From the NCBI GenBank assembly GCA_046498405.1, contig JAWOAS010000071.1, positions 1 to 15,791 of the forward strand: a stretch of DNA of 15,791 bases. Direction: 5' to 3'. This stretch comes from T1Sed10-49 sp046498405. Its GTDB lineage: Bacteria; Actinomycetota; Nitriliruptoria; Euzebyales; Egibacteraceae. Of the stretch, positions 8,781 through 15,535 are shown in pieces. Numbering within the stretch: position 1 is the stretch's first letter; each line of letters starts with the position of its first letter. The notes under the pieces are model-generated. The model did no database searches. It worked only from the letters and a program-made list of their open reading frames with translations, and was not told the origin of the DNA. A program made the position numbers and the translations under genes.

Positions 8781-9782
8781 ATGCGCACCGGCAGGTCGGG
8801 GGACCTCCAGGAGCGCGCGACCCCGAGGCGGCGGCTCGCCTGGGGTCTCGCGCTCACCGTCGTCGCGCTCGTGGCCGCGGGCGGCCTGTCGTGGTCGCTC
8901 TTCGACGCCCTCGAGCGCGAGACGCGGCTGCGCCACGGCGAGGACCTCGCCCAGCTCGCGCGGCTGTCCCGCATCGCCGATGCCTACACCCTGAGCGTGC
9001 GGGCCGCGGTCACCGATGTCGAGCGGGGCAGCCTCAGCCCCGCGGCGGCTGCCGAGGGCATCGCCGCGGCACAGGCCGACGCCGCGGTGCAGTGGCGGGG
9101 CTACCGCCGGACCCTGCCGCCCTTGGAGCAGGCTCGACTCGTCGCCGAGATCGACGAGCGCCTGGGGCAGGCCGACGCCCGGCTCGACGAGCTGCGCTCC
9201 CTCGCGGCCGGGGGTGGCCGGGCGGCCTTCGTCGACGGTGCCGCTGACCTCGGCGCGCAGCTCACCCCGCTGGGCGTGGCCCTGGCGGAGCTGCGCAACG
9301 CCCACCGCGCCGAGGCGGGCGCTCAGGCCCAGCAGGCCTCGGCGGCCTTCGACCGCCTACGGACCGCCGCCCTCGCGCTCGTGGCAGCGCTCGGCGCGGC
9401 CGTGCTCGTCCTCATCGTGCGCCTCGAGCAGGGCCGCCGGGTCTCCGAGCGGCGGGCACAGCGCCTGACGACGCTGCTCGACGACTCCCCCGACCTCGTC
9501 GCGAGCTTCGATACCGGGCTGCGCCACCGCTACGTCAACGAGGCGGTCCTGGCCACCACCGGCCAGGCGCGCGGGGACTTCCTCGGGCGCACGATCGCCG
9601 AGGTCAGCCTGCCGCCGGCGCTGGCCGCGCGCTGGGAGGAGGCGCTGGCCGCCGTCCTCGACTCCGGCCAGCCACGCACCGTCGAGGCCGAGCTGGCCAC
9701 CGTCGACCGCCCGCGCGCGATGCAGTCCCGCGTCATCGCCGAGCGCGACCGCCAAGGGGCGATCACGGGGTGCTCGCGGTGA
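8781..9782 (+). CDS. 5' part of a frameshifted c-di-GMP signalling protein: two-TM sensor plus PAS
   Basis: The 333-aa frame holds TM1 at about residues 20-40, a helical extracytoplasmic region about 41-194 resembling a four-helix-bundle chemosensory domain, and TM2 at about 195-213. A PAS domain starts near residue 225 (LLDDSPDLVASFDTGLRHRY, then VNEAVLATTGQ) and reaches RDRQGAITG. It then breaks into CSR-stop. The next frame, read from one base back, continues as VLAVTRDLTPLRAA, exactly what the last PAS/PAC strand should look like. So this is almost surely the N-terminal third of one 957-residue protein whose output domains are in the 9770-11653 frame. ATG 8781 is the only sensible start; GGTGGGG lies very close before it. 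If truly truncated, it would be a membrane sensor without output. Confidence 0.8.
   Translation: MRTGRSGDLQERATPRRRLAWGLALTVVALVAAGGLSWSLFDALERETRLRHGEDLAQLARLSRIADAYTLSVRAAVTDVERGSLSPAAAAEGIAAAQADAAVQWRGYRRTLPPLEQARLVAEIDERLGQADARLDELRSLAAGGGRAAFVDGAADLGAQLTPLGVALAELRNAHRAEAGAQAQQASAAFDRLRTAALALVAALGAAVLVLIVRLEQGRRVSERRAQRLTTLLDDSPDLVASFDTGLRHRYVNEAVLATTGQARGDFLGRTIAEVSLPPALAARWEEALAAVLDSGQPRTVEAELATVDRPRAMQSRVIAERDRQGAITGCSR
9754..9782 (+). other. Apparent one-base frameshift (or -1 slip site) in the PAS domain
   Basis: The DNA reads ATC ACG GGG TGC TCG CGG TGA in the upstream frame. With one extra G in the GGGG run (9767-9770) it would read ITG-VLAVTRDL and join both halves. Three explanations fit: a missing base in the sequence, a real mutation, or ribosomal -1 slippage. 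Re-initiation is also possible: AAGGGG lies 10 nt before GTG 9770, and a GTGA stop/start overlap lies at 9779-9782. The split falls inside a beta strand, which argues against two designed proteins. Confidence 0.7.
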
Positions 9783-11653
9783 CCCGCGACCTCACCCCGT
9801 TGCGCGCGGCCCACGACGCCCTCGACGCCAAGCTCGCCCAGCAGGAGCGCCTCGCCGCCCTCGCCGCCCTCGCCGTGGCCGCCGAGGCCCTCGATCCGCT
9901 GCTCGAGGACGCCGTCACCCTGCTGTCCGACACCCTCGAGGTCGCTGGCGCGGCGGTGGTCGCACGACAGTCCCCCGACGACCTCCACGTGCCGGCGCGA
10001 CGGGGCTGGGGCGCCGAGGCGACGCCCGCCGAGATCCTCGAGGTCGGCCGCCGCGCGTTGCGCCACGCCGAGGCGCAGGCTGCCCGCGCCGTGGACGAGC
10101 CCTGCCCCGCGGCCGGCGCACCGGCGGTGGTGGCCACGCCCATCCGCACCCCGCGGGGCGCCTACGGGGCGCTCGTCGTGGGGGTGATCCCCCCGCGGGA
10201 GCTCACCGAGGAGGAGGGCGTCCTCCTCGAGGCCGTCTCCGACGTGCTCGGCGCGGCCGCGGGGCGCATCGAGGCCCAGGCGTCGCTGCGGGAGCAGTCG
10301 TTGCGCGACCCCCTGACCGGTCTGGCCAACCGCACGCTCCTGCTCGACCGGACCCAGCTCGCCCTCGACCGGCTGAGCCGCGTCGACGGTCGCATCGCCG
10401 TGGTCTTCCTCGACCTCGACGACTTCAAGCTCATCAACGACGGCCTCGGCCACGACGTCGGCGACGCCTTGCTCGTTGAGGTCGCGGCCCGCCTCGCCTC
10501 TCTCGTGCGCCCCGGCGACACGATCGCGCGCTTCGGCGGCGACGAGTTCGTCGTGCTCTGCGAGGGCCTCGATGCCCACGACGCCGCCGCCGGCCTGGCC
10601 TCACGTCTCCTCGAGTCGATGCGCGCCACCTTCGCCCTCGAGGGGCACCTCGTGCGGATCACCGTCAGCATCGGCCTGGCGGTGGCCACCGACCGCGTGG
10701 CCGCCGGTGAGCTGCTGCGCTGGGCCGACACGGCGATGTACCGGGCCAAGGCGCGGGGCCGCGCACGCGTCGAGGTGTTCGACGACACCCTGCGCGACGA
10801 CGTCGAGCGCCGGCTCGGGCTGCGCAGCGGGCTCGAGCGCGCCCTCGAGCGGGGTGAGCTCCACCTCGCCTACCAGCCGCAGGTCGCCGTGGCCGACGGG
10901 CAGGTGCTCGGCGCCGAGGCCCTGCTGCGCTGGCAGCACCCCGACCGCGGCGAGCTCGAGCCCGGCGCTTTCCTCGCCGTAGCCGAGGACAGCGGTCTCA
11001 TCGCCGCGATCGGCCGCTGGGTGCGACGCGAGGCGATCGCCCAGGCCGCGCGCTGGCAGCCGCTCGGCGCCCCCCAGCTCTCCCTCAACCTCTCCTCGCG
11101 TGACCTCGAGGACGAGGGGCTCGTCGAGGACCTCGCCGGGCTGCTCGACGAGCACGGCCTCGCGCCGCAGCAGCTCTGCGTCGAGGTCACCGAGAACGCG
11201 GTGCTGCGGGACCTCGCCTCGGCGCAACGGGCGCTGGAGGCCCTCGCCAAGCTCGGGGTGGTCATCGCCCTCGACGACTTCGGCACCGGGTACTCCTCGC
11301 TGCGCCATCTCCACGAACTGCCCGTGGCCATCGTGAAGATCGACCGCTCCTTCGTGCGGCGACTCGAGGCCGGGGGCAGGCACGACCCTCTCGTGGCCGG
11401 CGCCTTCGCGCTGCTGTCGAAGATGGGCCTGCGCACCCTCGCCGAAGGGGTCGAGACGCGGCCACAGCTCACCGCGCTCGCCGAGCTCGGCTGCGGGATC
11501 GTCCAGGGCTTCCTCTTCTCCCCGCCGGTCAGCCCCGAGGCGATGGCCGCGATCCTCGCCGACCGCCGGGGGCTGGCGCCGGCAAGCCCGCCATCAGCGG
11601 CCAGCACCGGACCGCCGCCGCCGGAGGCCCACCCGCAGGCCAGCCCCGAGTGA
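9770..11653 (+). CDS. 3' part of the c-di-GMP protein: GAF-like, GGDEF (cyclase) and EAL (phosphodiesterase)
   Basis: The frame encodes the C-terminal two thirds of a hybrid c-di-GMP enzyme, 627 aa counted from GTG 9770. It begins with the end of the PAS/PAC fold (LAVTRDLTPLR), then a GAF-like region at about 25-170. The GGDEF domain at about 178-335 has an intact GGDEF (256-260) and an intact RxxD inhibitory site RPGD (247-250). The EAL domain at about 350-600 has AEALLRW (EAL at 383-385), Asn440 in SLNLSS, E472/E475 in VEVTEN, DDFGTGYSS (502-510), KIDRSFV (Lys523), AEGVE (Glu559) and VQGFLFSPP (Gln579). All metal and substrate residues of both active sites appear present, so synthesis and hydrolysis are both predicted. 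The Pro/Ala-rich tail is disordered. Whether it is translated alone or only as a fusion depends on the frameshift at 9770. Confidence 0.9.
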   Translation: MLAVTRDLTPLRAAHDALDAKLAQQERLAALAALAVAAEALDPLLEDAVTLLSDTLEVAGAAVVARQSPDDLHVPARRGWGAEATPAEILEVGRRALRHAEAQAARAVDEPCPAAGAPAVVATPIRTPRGAYGALVVGVIPPRELTEEEGVLLEAVSDVLGAAAGRIEAQASLREQSLRDPLTGLANRTLLLDRTQLALDRLSRVDGRIAVVFLDLDDFKLINDGLGHDVGDALLVEVAARLASLVRPGDTIARFGGDEFVVLCEGLDAHDAAAGLASRLLESMRATFALEGHLVRITVSIGLAVATDRVAAGELLRWADTAMYRAKARGRARVEVFDDTLRDDVERRLGLRSGLERALERGELHLAYQPQVAVADGQVLGAEALLRWQHPDRGELEPGAFLAVAEDSGLIAAIGRWVRREAIAQAARWQPLGAPQLSLNLSSRDLEDEGLVEDLAGLLDEHGLAPQQLCVEVTENAVLRDLASAQRALEALAKLGVVIALDDFGTGYSSLRHLHELPVAIVKIDRSFVRRLEAGGRHDPLVAGAFALLSKMGLRTLAEGVETRPQLTALAELGCGIVQGFLFSPPVSPEAMAAILADRRGLAPASPPSAASTGPPPPEAHPQASPE

Positions 11654-11654
11654 G

Positions 11655-11680
11655 GTCGGCGCGGCCGCGCCACCCCGACG
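11655..11680. terminator. Possible bidirectional terminator between convergent genes
   Basis: GTCGG...CCGAC arms enclose the perfect 14-bp palindrome GGCGCGGCCGCGCC (11658-11671) in the 58-bp gap between the EAL gene and the DUF3006-type gene. It has no T-run, and palindromes of G and C arise easily in this DNA. Confidence 0.28.
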
Positions 11681-11711
11681 CCCTTGGCAGGACACCCTCG
11701 AGCCGCAGGGA

Positions 11712-12011
11712 TCAGCGCCGGCGACGGCTCGGCCGCCGTGCGGCAAGCCGGCCCCGGCGGGCCTCGCGCTCCTCGCGACGCGCCGCCGCCGCGGCACTGG
11801 CGGCCGCGTCGGTCCGGGCAGCGGCGAGGTCACCGGCGGCGTCGAGGTCGACCCGCAGCCGCCGGCCCGGCTCGGCGAGGTCGCCGAGCATCGACGCCGG
11901 CACGACGACCTCGCGCTCGTCCTCGCCGACGAGCAGGACCGCGAGGGCCCTGCCCCCCGCGTCGTCGACGACACGGTCGACGACGGCAGGGTGCCCTGAC
12001 TCAGCGGTCAT
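11712..12011 (-). CDS. DUF3006-type small protein paired with a ComEC-like hydrolase
   Basis: The 99-aa product has a short N-terminal beta-rich region, AVVDRVVDDAGGRALAVLLV then EREVVVPASMLGDLAEPGRR and LRVDLD. This resembles DUF3006 (a small barrel with the pattern 'DR.ED..AVLL..D......VP...LP.....G..L.V'). From about residue 75 the tail is almost all Arg, Ala and Glu and ends in RRPSRRRR, which could bind nucleic acid or be disordered. No signal peptide is seen. Start ATG 12011 has GGAGG 6 nt upstream. DUF3006 genes are known to sit beside or be fused to ComEC-like metallo-beta-lactamase genes, and here the partner is directly upstream (29 nt gap), joined by a duplicated coupling segment. 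Its function is unknown. Confidence 0.75.
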   Translation of the reverse strand: MTAESGHPAVVDRVVDDAGGRALAVLLVGEDEREVVVPASMLGDLAEPGRRLRVDLDAAGDLAAARTDAAASAAAAARREEREARRGRLAARRPSRRRR

Positions 12012-12051
12012 CCTCGTCCTCCCCCTCGGGGGTCCCGGCCTCAGCGGTCAT
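12001..12051 (-). CDS. 16-codon relay ORF between the MBL and DUF3006 genes
   Basis: ATG 12051 opens MTAEAGTPEGEDEDDR-stop, in a third frame. Its ATGACCGCTGA overlaps the stop of the MBL gene by 11 bp. Its own stop overlaps the start of the DUF3006-type gene by the same 11-bp sequence. The peptide mixes copies of the DUF3006 N-terminus (MTAE) and the MBL C-terminus (acidic ...DDR). It may only pass ribosomes along by termination-reinitiation; a functional peptide is not implied. Confidence 0.35.
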   Translation of the reverse strand: MTAEAGTPEGEDEDDR

Positions 12052-12068
12052 CGTCGTCCTGCCCCTCG
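12001..12068 (-). repeat. 40-bp-period tandem duplication at the MBL/DUF3006 junction
   Basis: Bases 12001-12028 and 12041-12068 match at 26 of 28 positions (differences at the 13th and 21st). Each copy contains ATGACCGCTGA on the minus strand, a start codon overlapping a stop codon. The simplest history is that the MBL stop once overlapped the DUF3006 start directly and a 40-bp duplication pushed them apart. Confidence 0.85.
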
Positions 12069-13060
12069 CCGGGGCGGACCTCGCCGTCGCGCTCGGTGGC
12101 CACCGACCAGCCGTCGGCGTCGTGGCGCGCGGTGACCCTGCCGTGGGCGCCGGTGCCGTAGAGGGCGACGCCGGAGGCCTCGAGCCGTCGCACGGCCTCG
12201 GCGTGGGGATGGCCGTAGGGGTTGTCGAGCCCGTAGCTCGCGACGGCGACCTCGGGGTCGACGGCGTCGAGGAACGCGGGACTCGTCGACGTCGAGGACC
12301 CGTGGTGGCCGACCTGGTGGAGGTCGGCGTCGAGCCAGTCGGCGTGCGGCCCGGCGACGAGCCGGCGCTCGGTCGCGGTCTCCACGTCGCCGGTGAGCAG
12401 CACCGAGGCGTCCCCGGCACGGGCGCGCAGCACGAGCCCGCTGTCGTGGAGATCGCCGGGGTCGGCGGCCTCGTCGGGGCCGAGCACCTCGACGGTGACG
12501 TCGGCGACGTCGTAGACCTCGCCTGCGGCCGGCTCGGCGTAGGCGACGTCGGCGGCCTCGAGGGCGTCGAGGGCGCGCTCGAAGGTCTGGGTGTCGTGGT
12601 CGGCGGGGCTGAACCACACCTCGTCGACGTCGAGGTCGTCGAGGACGGCGTCGACCTGCCCGACGTGGTCGGCGTGGGGGTGGGTGACGGCGACGACGTC
12701 GATCGCGGTGACGTCCCGCTGCTCGAGCAGCGCCGGCAGGTCGCTGCGGTCGTGCCGGCCGGTGTCGACGAGCAGCGTCGCCTGCCCGGTGCGCACGAGC
12801 GTGGCCTCGCCCTGTCCGACATCGAGGAAGACGACCTCGAGGCCGACGTCGTCGGCCCCGCTGGCCGCCGGCGCCTCGCCCCCGTCGTCGCCCTCGGAGC
12901 CCTCGTCGGCGGCGTCGGCCTCCGCGGCGGGTGCGGGCCCACCGGCCTCGGACCCCTCGCTGCTCCCCGACCCGCCGGCGGCCGACGGGGCGGAGGCCCC
13001 GCCGGGCTCGCACGCAGCGAGCAGGAGCAGGGCGAGCGCGAGGGCGAGCAGGCGGGGCAC
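12041..13060 (-). CDS. ComEC/Rec2-like metallo-beta-lactamase lipoprotein (exported hydrolase or nuclease)
   Basis: The 339-aa product starts VPRLLALALALLLLAAC: a lipoprotein signal with lipobox Cys17, then a Ser/Gly/Ala/Glu linker to about residue 70. The metallo-beta-lactamase domain follows with LEVVFLDVGQGEATLV (74-89), VDTGRH (98-103), the metal motif HPHADH (127-132), LLTGDVE (221-227), QVGHHGSSTSTSPAFLDAVD (249-268) and NPYGHPHAEAV (280-290). These are the motifs of the ComEC C-terminal hydrolase domain, thought to be a nuclease that degrades one DNA strand during uptake. Here the domain stands alone and is anchored outside the membrane, with no competence channel. Gln-Gly-Glu replaces the usual GQGD. 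GTG 13060 is chosen because GGAG lies 4 nt upstream and the signal peptide then has normal length; the frame is open further upstream. Substrate is unknown. Confidence 0.87.
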   Translation of the reverse strand: MPRLLALALALLLLAACEPGGASAPSAAGGSGSSEGSEAGGPAPAAEADAADEGSEGDDGGEAPAASGADDVGLEVVFLDVGQGEATLVRTGQATLLVDTGRHDRSDLPALLEQRDVTAIDVVAVTHPHADHVGQVDAVLDDLDVDEVWFSPADHDTQTFERALDALEAADVAYAEPAAGEVYDVADVTVEVLGPDEAADPGDLHDSGLVLRARAGDASVLLTGDVETATERRLVAGPHADWLDADLHQVGHHGSSTSTSPAFLDAVDPEVAVASYGLDNPYGHPHAEAVRRLEASGVALYGTGAHGRVTARHDADGWSVATERDGEVRPGEGQDDDDR

Positions 13061-13100
13061 GGCACTCCACACAGACGGCGACGCCCCCGAGTCTCGCGCA

Positions 13101-13133
13101 CGCAGGCGGGCCCGCAGCGCTCCACCGCCTGCG
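13101..13133. promoter_or_regulatory. 9-bp inverted repeat in the divergent MBL / Dph6-like promoter gap
   Basis: CGCAGGCGG (13101-13109) and CCGCCTGCG (13125-13133) are perfect complements around a 15-bp centre. They lie in the 117-bp gap between divergent start codons, a natural place for an operator serving both genes. No regulator gene is adjacent, and no clear -35/-10 pair was recognised. Confidence 0.35.
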
Positions 13134-13177
13134 ATGCTGGCCTCCGAGGTGGTCGGGCTGCCGGACAGGAGGCCGTG

Positions 13178-13849
13178 ATGGGCGTCGAGCGGACGTGGAT
13201 GAGCTGGAGCGGGGGCAAGGACGCCGCCCTCGCCCTCGAGCGGCTGCGCGCCGACCCCGATGTCGAGGTTGCCGGCCTGCTCACGACGGCCAGCGCCGCC
13301 CGCGGCGTCGTGCCCTACCAGGAGGTCGGCGTCGACCTCATCGCCGCGCAGGCCGAGGCGCTCAGGCTGCCGCTGCACGTGCTCAGCCTGCCCGAGCCCT
13401 GCCCCAACGCCGACTACGAGGCGGCGCTGGCCCCCGCGCTGGCGGCCGCCGCCGCCGAGGCGGTCACCGCGGTGGCCTTCGGCGACCTCGCCCTGGCCGA
13501 CGTCCGCGCCTACCGCGAGGCGCTCGTGGCCGGCGCCGGGCTGTCCGCCCGCTTCCCGCTGTGGGACGCGGCCACCCCCGACCTCGCCGGGATGCTACTC
13601 GAGACCGGCATCGCCGCGACGCTGACCTGCGTCGACACCGCCCAGGCCCCGGCGTGGCTGGCTGGCCGCGCCTACGACGCCGCGCTGCTGGCCGACCTGC
13701 CCGACGGCGTCGACCCGTGCGGGGAGCGCGGGGAGTTCCACACCTTCGTCACCGACGCGCCGGGCTTCGCCGCCCCGATCGTCGTCGAGCCGGTCGCGGT
13801 CACCGAGCGCGACGGCTACGCCGTCTGCGGCCTCGCCCTCGCCCGCTGA
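13178..13849 (+). CDS. Dph6-like ATP pyrophosphatase (adenine nucleotide alpha hydrolase family)
   Basis: The 223-aa product belongs to the ATP-PPase family whose eukaryotic/archaeal member Dph6 is diphthine--ammonia ligase. The PP-loop is SGGKDAA (11-17), with Ala where Ser is usual in SGGKDS. The conserved C-terminal signature is CGERGEFHTFV (181-191) followed by TDAPGF. AFGDLALADVRAYRE fits the middle of the family. Bacteria have no diphthamide, so the substrate here is unknown and the Dph6 name should not be taken as function. ATG 13178 has a strong AGGAGG site 5 nt upstream; the GTG just before it would be too close. It is divergent from the MBL lipoprotein and converges with the SDR gene, 9 bp between stops. 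Confidence 0.88.
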   Translation: MGVERTWMSWSGGKDAALALERLRADPDVEVAGLLTTASAARGVVPYQEVGVDLIAAQAEALRLPLHVLSLPEPCPNADYEAALAPALAAAAAEAVTAVAFGDLALADVRAYREALVAGAGLSARFPLWDAATPDLAGMLLETGIAATLTCVDTAQAPAWLAGRAYDAALLADLPDGVDPCGERGEFHTFVTDAPGFAAPIVVEPVAVTERDGYAVCGLALAR

Positions 13850-13862
13850 GCCGTCTGCTCAG
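13846..13862. terminator. Candidate bidirectional terminator holding both convergent stop codons
   Basis: CTGAGC (13846-13851) and GCTCAG (13857-13862) form a perfect 6-bp stem with a 5-nt loop, and each arm contains the TGA of one of the two convergent genes. An outer, imperfect CCCTCGC / GCGAGAGGG pairing could extend it. There is no T-run. Confidence 0.4.
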
Positions 13863-14887
13863 GTCCCAGCGAGAGGGTCGGCGCCGGTGTCGCGGCAGAG
13901 CCGCCGCCACAGCGCGTCGGCCTCGCCGGGGTCGGGCCGGGTGACCGGCAGGCGGTGCTCGTTCCGGGGCCGGCGGTCGTGCCACAGCCGCCCGGGCTCG
14001 GCGACCGGCTCGTCGGCCAGGGCGAGCCACACGACCGTGTCGGCACCCTCGCCGGCGTCACGCAGCAGCGGGCCGACCGCGCGGCGGAAGCCCGGCAGCG
14101 AGCCGGCGAGGCCCGGGGTGTCGGCCCAGCCAGGGTGGGCGACGTGGAAGGTCGGGCCCGCGCCACCGAGTCGGCGCTGCCACTCCGCGGTGAGCGTGAC
14201 CTGCGCGCGCTTGGCGCGGGCGTAGGCCACGAGCGGGCGGTAGCGGTCGGGCGAGTCGACGAGCGCGGCGACGGGCTTGGCGCCGTACATCCCCCCGGAG
14301 GTCACGGTCACGACCCGGCCCGCGGCCAGCAGCGGCAGCAGCCGCGCGGTCAGCAGGAACGGGGCGGCGACGTGGACCTGGTAGGTGCGCTCGAGCCCGT
14401 CGACGGTGATCTCGCGCTCACGCAGCAGCGCGCCGGCGTTGTGCACGAGCGCGTCGATCGGGCGGCCGTCGGCGAGCCGCGCGTCGGCGAACGCCTCGAC
14501 GCTGGAGAGCCGGGCGAGGTCGAGGACCCCGATGTCGAGGCGGCCTGCGGCCTCGCGGCCGCCGTCGGCGGCGAGGGTCGCCCGCATGTGCTCGGCCTTG
14601 GCCTCGTCGCGGGCGGTGGCCAGGACCTCCGCACCGGCGGCGAGCAGCGTCGCCGACGCGGCGTGGCCGATCCCTGAACTCGCGCCGGTGACGACGACGC
14701 GGCGGCCCGCGCCGGGCAGCGCCGCAGGGTCGGTCCAGCCGTCGAGGCGGGAGCGCACCGCCGAGCCGACACGAGTGAACGAGAGCACGACGGTGCCCTC
14801 GAGCGCGACGTCGACGGCCCGGGCGAGCCCGCGGCGCGCCTGCGCCCGCCCGCCAGGGGCCGGTGCGGTGCCACCCCCCGCGGTCAT
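13859..14887 (-). CDS. Short-chain dehydrogenase/reductase, DHRS12-like
   Basis: The 342-aa protein is a classical Rossmann-fold SDR: cofactor motif TGASSGIG (67-74), HNAG (149-152), catalytic Ser197 in VTSGGMYG, and Tyr222-x3-Lys226 in AYARAK. The residue after the second strand is Ala-Arg (ATARDEAK), which suggests NADP(H). An N-terminal extension with LSFTRVGSAVRSRLDGW before the fold, together with TSGGMYGAKP and HVAHPGWADTPGL, fits the DHRS12 branch, whose bacterial members are uncharacterised. Start ATG 14887 has only a weak AGG-type site 4-6 nt upstream, but the extension is family-typical. It lies 21 nt after the MazG-like gene on the same strand, so it may share its transcript. Substrate cannot be inferred. 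Confidence 0.87.
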   Translation of the reverse strand: MTAGGGTAPAPGGRAQARRGLARAVDVALEGTVVLSFTRVGSAVRSRLDGWTDPAALPGAGRRVVVTGASSGIGHAASATLLAAGAEVLATARDEAKAEHMRATLAADGGREAAGRLDIGVLDLARLSSVEAFADARLADGRPIDALVHNAGALLREREITVDGLERTYQVHVAAPFLLTARLLPLLAAGRVVTVTSGGMYGAKPVAALVDSPDRYRPLVAYARAKRAQVTLTAEWQRRLGGAGPTFHVAHPGWADTPGLAGSLPGFRRAVGPLLRDAGEGADTVVWLALADEPVAEPGRLWHDRRPRNEHRLPVTRPDPGEADALWRRLCRDTGADPLAGT

Positions 14888-14908
14888 CGCGCCTGAGGCG
14901 AGGTCATC

Positions 14909-15307
14909 TCAGGACCCGTCCTCGGTCTGCGCCCGGCTGGCGGTGTGAGCGTCACCCGGCGGGACGTCGGCGCGGCCGCGGACGCGCTCGGGCGGGAAGC
15001 GGCGGGCGTTGCGCTCGAGCTTGGCCCCAGCGGCCTCGGCGAGGTCGATGTCGCAGACGTCGGCGAGGCGCACGAGGTAGAGCAGGACGTCGGCGAGCTC
15101 GTCGGCGACCTCCCCGGCGCGTGGGCCGTCGCTGAGCGCCGCGGCCTCCTCGGGGGTCAGCCACTGGAAGAGCTCGAGGACCTCGCCGGCCTCGGCGGCC
15201 AGGGCCATGGCGAGGTTCTTCGGGGTGTGGAAGCGCTCCCAGTCCCGCTCGGCGGCGAAGCCGCGGAGCTCGGCGGCGAGCGCGCGCAGCGGGTCCTCGC
15301 GCATCAT
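14909..15307 (-). CDS. MazG-like nucleotide pyrophosphohydrolase (dCTPase/RS21-C6 type)
   Basis: The 132-aa protein matches the compact all-alpha MazG-like family that cleaves dNTPs to dNMP and pyrophosphate. It has RDWERFHTPKNLAMAL (21-36), the first metal motif AEAGEVLELFQW (E39, E42, E45) and the second DELADVLLYLVRLAD (E70, D73), then KLERNARRFPPE (97-107). This order is that of DCTPP1-type enzymes, so dCTP or modified dCTP is a likely substrate (inference). The tail from about residue 112 is polar and probably disordered. ATG 15307 overlaps the TGA of the upstream frame as ATGA, and AGGA lies just before it; the second ATG (15304) is an alternative. The overlap implies translational coupling to a DUF2075-type gene of which only the end remains. 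Confidence 0.88.
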   Translation of the reverse strand: MMREDPLRALAAELRGFAAERDWERFHTPKNLAMALAAEAGEVLELFQWLTPEEAAALSDGPRAGEVADELADVLLYLVRLADVCDIDLAEAAGAKLERNARRFPPERVRGRADVPPGDAHTASRAQTEDGS

Positions 15308-15534
15308 CGGTCCTGTCGGTAGCGGGCGGCCTCCTCGGCGGCGAGTTCACGCAGCGCCTGGTGGTCGATGCGGCTCTCGAGGAAGTCGCGGGTCGGCTCG
15401 TCGGTGACGTGGAGGTAGCAGCCCTTGAGGCCGCGGGTCAGCAGCACCCGGTAGGTGTGCTTGACGAGCGCGGTGAAGGCCGCCTCGTCGACGCCGCGCT
15501 TGAGCCCGCCGTCGTGGGAGTGCTCCCCGCCCAC
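15304..15534 (-). pseudogene. C-terminal remnant of a DUF2075 (helicase-like, Schlafen-related) protein
   Basis: The frame from GTG 15534 encodes 76 aa. Residues about 18-57, AAFTALVKHTYRVLLTRGLK then GCYLHVTDEPTRDFLESRI, match the conserved end of DUF2075 proteins (pattern LV.NTYRVLLTRG.KGCY......T..F..SR). Those proteins are normally several hundred residues with Walker A/B ATPase motifs, none of which is present here. The DNA just upstream codes for part of an unrelated phospholipase-D-type protein in another frame, so the N-terminal part has been lost. The stop overlaps the MazG-like start (ATGA), which suggests an ancestral DUF2075-mazG operon. The short ORF may still be translated, mainly to feed ribosomes to the downstream gene. 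Confidence 0.75.
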
Positions 15535-15535
15535 A

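Noticed and set aside
8615..8974. 120-residue N-terminal extension of TypA
   Set aside because: It crosses the divergent promoter gap and the start of the c-di-GMP gene; family homology begins at TTG 8614.
9779..9782. GTGA overlap read as two normal coupled genes for the c-di-GMP protein
   Set aside because: The split lies within the last strand of a PAS domain whose two parts match across the frames, so a shift is more likely than designed separate proteins; kept only as an alternative.
11684..13177. Upstream 500-codon extension of the Dph6-like gene
   Set aside because: It runs antisense through the MBL and DUF3006 genes; a strong AGGAGG site sets the start at 13178.
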